From positions 1 through 5,626 of the forward strand of contig JAAZOZ010000116.1 in the NCBI GenBank assembly GCA_012797505.1: 5,626 bases of DNA, read 5' to 3'. Shown here one piece after another: positions 5,414 to 5,626 of this stretch. Below the pieces are notes generated by a model. It saw nothing but the letters and a program-made list of their open reading frames with translations, was not told the DNA's origin and searched no databases. The position numbers and the translations under genes are program-made. Source of the DNA: Smithella sp. (GTDB lineage Bacteria; Desulfobacterota; Syntrophia; Syntrophales; Smithellaceae). Position 1 is the stretch's first letter. Each line of letters begins with the position of its first letter.

Positions 5414-5626
5414 GGGTCAGATGCCCCATTTATTTCACGGTAAATTTGTTCTCCCTTCAATGTATTGATTGGCAAGTGTTTTTTGTGGTTCATCCGACTA
5501 AAGCGTACTTTGATTCATGAATGGCCATGATTTTCAGTTTGAAGAATTCCATATCTCTGAAGCCATAGGCCATTCGTTTCATGGTTTTAATTTTATTGTT
5601 GGTTCCTTCTAACGGGCCCGAAGAAA
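5414..5626 (-). mobile_element. 3' end of an ISL3-like insertion sequence (left limit uncertain)
   Basis: The right edge of the window holds the end of a transposase gene on the - strand, so an insertion sequence enters here and continues past the window. Base composition becomes AT-rich from about 5425. Its outer end must lie between the TetR stop (5354) and the transposase stop (5490). A GGGTCAG at 5414 is a possible terminus because ISL3 ends usually start with GG, but the other end is not in view, so neither the inverted repeat nor the target duplication can be confirmed. Confidence 0.5.
5490..5626 (-). CDS. ISL3-family transposase, C-terminal fragment (runs off window)
   Basis: Read on the - strand from the window edge, 44 codons end at TGA (5490-5492). 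The peptide begins SSGPLEGTNNKIKTMKRMAYG and continues with FRDMEFFKLKIMAIHESKY. This is the conserved C-terminus of DDE transposases of the ISL3 group (DDE_Tnp_ISL3), where the Glu of the LEGTNNKIK motif is the expected last member of the catalytic DDE triad. The rest of the gene, including the zinc-finger N-terminus and the two Asp residues, is beyond the window, so whether the copy is intact is unknown. The reading frame is undisturbed in the visible part. It faces the TetR gene convergently. Confidence 0.85.
   Translation of the reverse strand, partial: SSGPLEGTNNKIKTMKRMAYGFRDMEFFKLKIMAIHESKYALVG

Noticed and set aside
5260..5493. A 77-codon - strand frame beginning MNHKKHLP
   Set aside because: It spans the non-coding gap and the antisense of the TetR 3' end, has no recognisable domain, and overlaps the transposase stop; most likely chance.

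Overview
The window looks like a piece of a Gram-negative bacterial chromosome of moderate to high G+C. Gene style and strong AAGGAGG-type ribosome binding sites would fit an anaerobic Desulfobacterota/Syntrophales-like organism, but this placement is an impression and no marker gene is present. All chromosomal genes lie on the + strand. The only - strand gene is a transposase fragment at the right edge.

Layout: (i) 1-157 is the C-terminus of a short-chain dehydrogenase/reductase (SDR). (ii) 158-244 is a spacer with a perfect 29-bp palindrome. (iii) 245-1942 is a thiamine-diphosphate (ThDP) dependent enzyme whose length and active-site pattern (His29, Glu50, Gln113, GDG at 447-449) point to the benzaldehyde lyase/acetolactate synthase-like branch. 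(iv) 2015-3313 is a Spinster-like major facilitator transporter. (v) 3314-3421 is a spacer folded by a 10-bp outer inverted repeat and nested inner repeats. (vi) 3422-4444 is a zinc-dependent medium-chain alcohol dehydrogenase. (vii) 4459-4728 is an unrecognised 89-aa protein. (viii) 4725-5354 is a TetR-family regulator that overlaps the previous gene by ATGA. (ix) 5355-5489 is non-coding, and from 5490 to the window end runs the C-terminus of an ISL3-type transposase on the - strand.

Taken together, the set (two dehydrogenases, a C-C lyase/ligase, a transporter and a TetR regulator) resembles a small catabolic cluster. A plausible reading is that a diol or hydroxy compound is taken up by the transporter and oxidised by the SDR and/or zinc dehydrogenase to an alpha-hydroxyketone or diketone. 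The ThDP enzyme would then cleave that product, and the TetR protein would sense the substrate or a product. The substrate cannot be read from sequence and the direction could be the reverse (carboligation). The most notable items are the unknown 89-aa protein inside the translationally coupled 3' part of the cluster, the Asp replacing the usual second Asn of the ThDP motif, and two spacer palindromes that share similar ends (TAGRGAACGG / CCGTTCYCTA).
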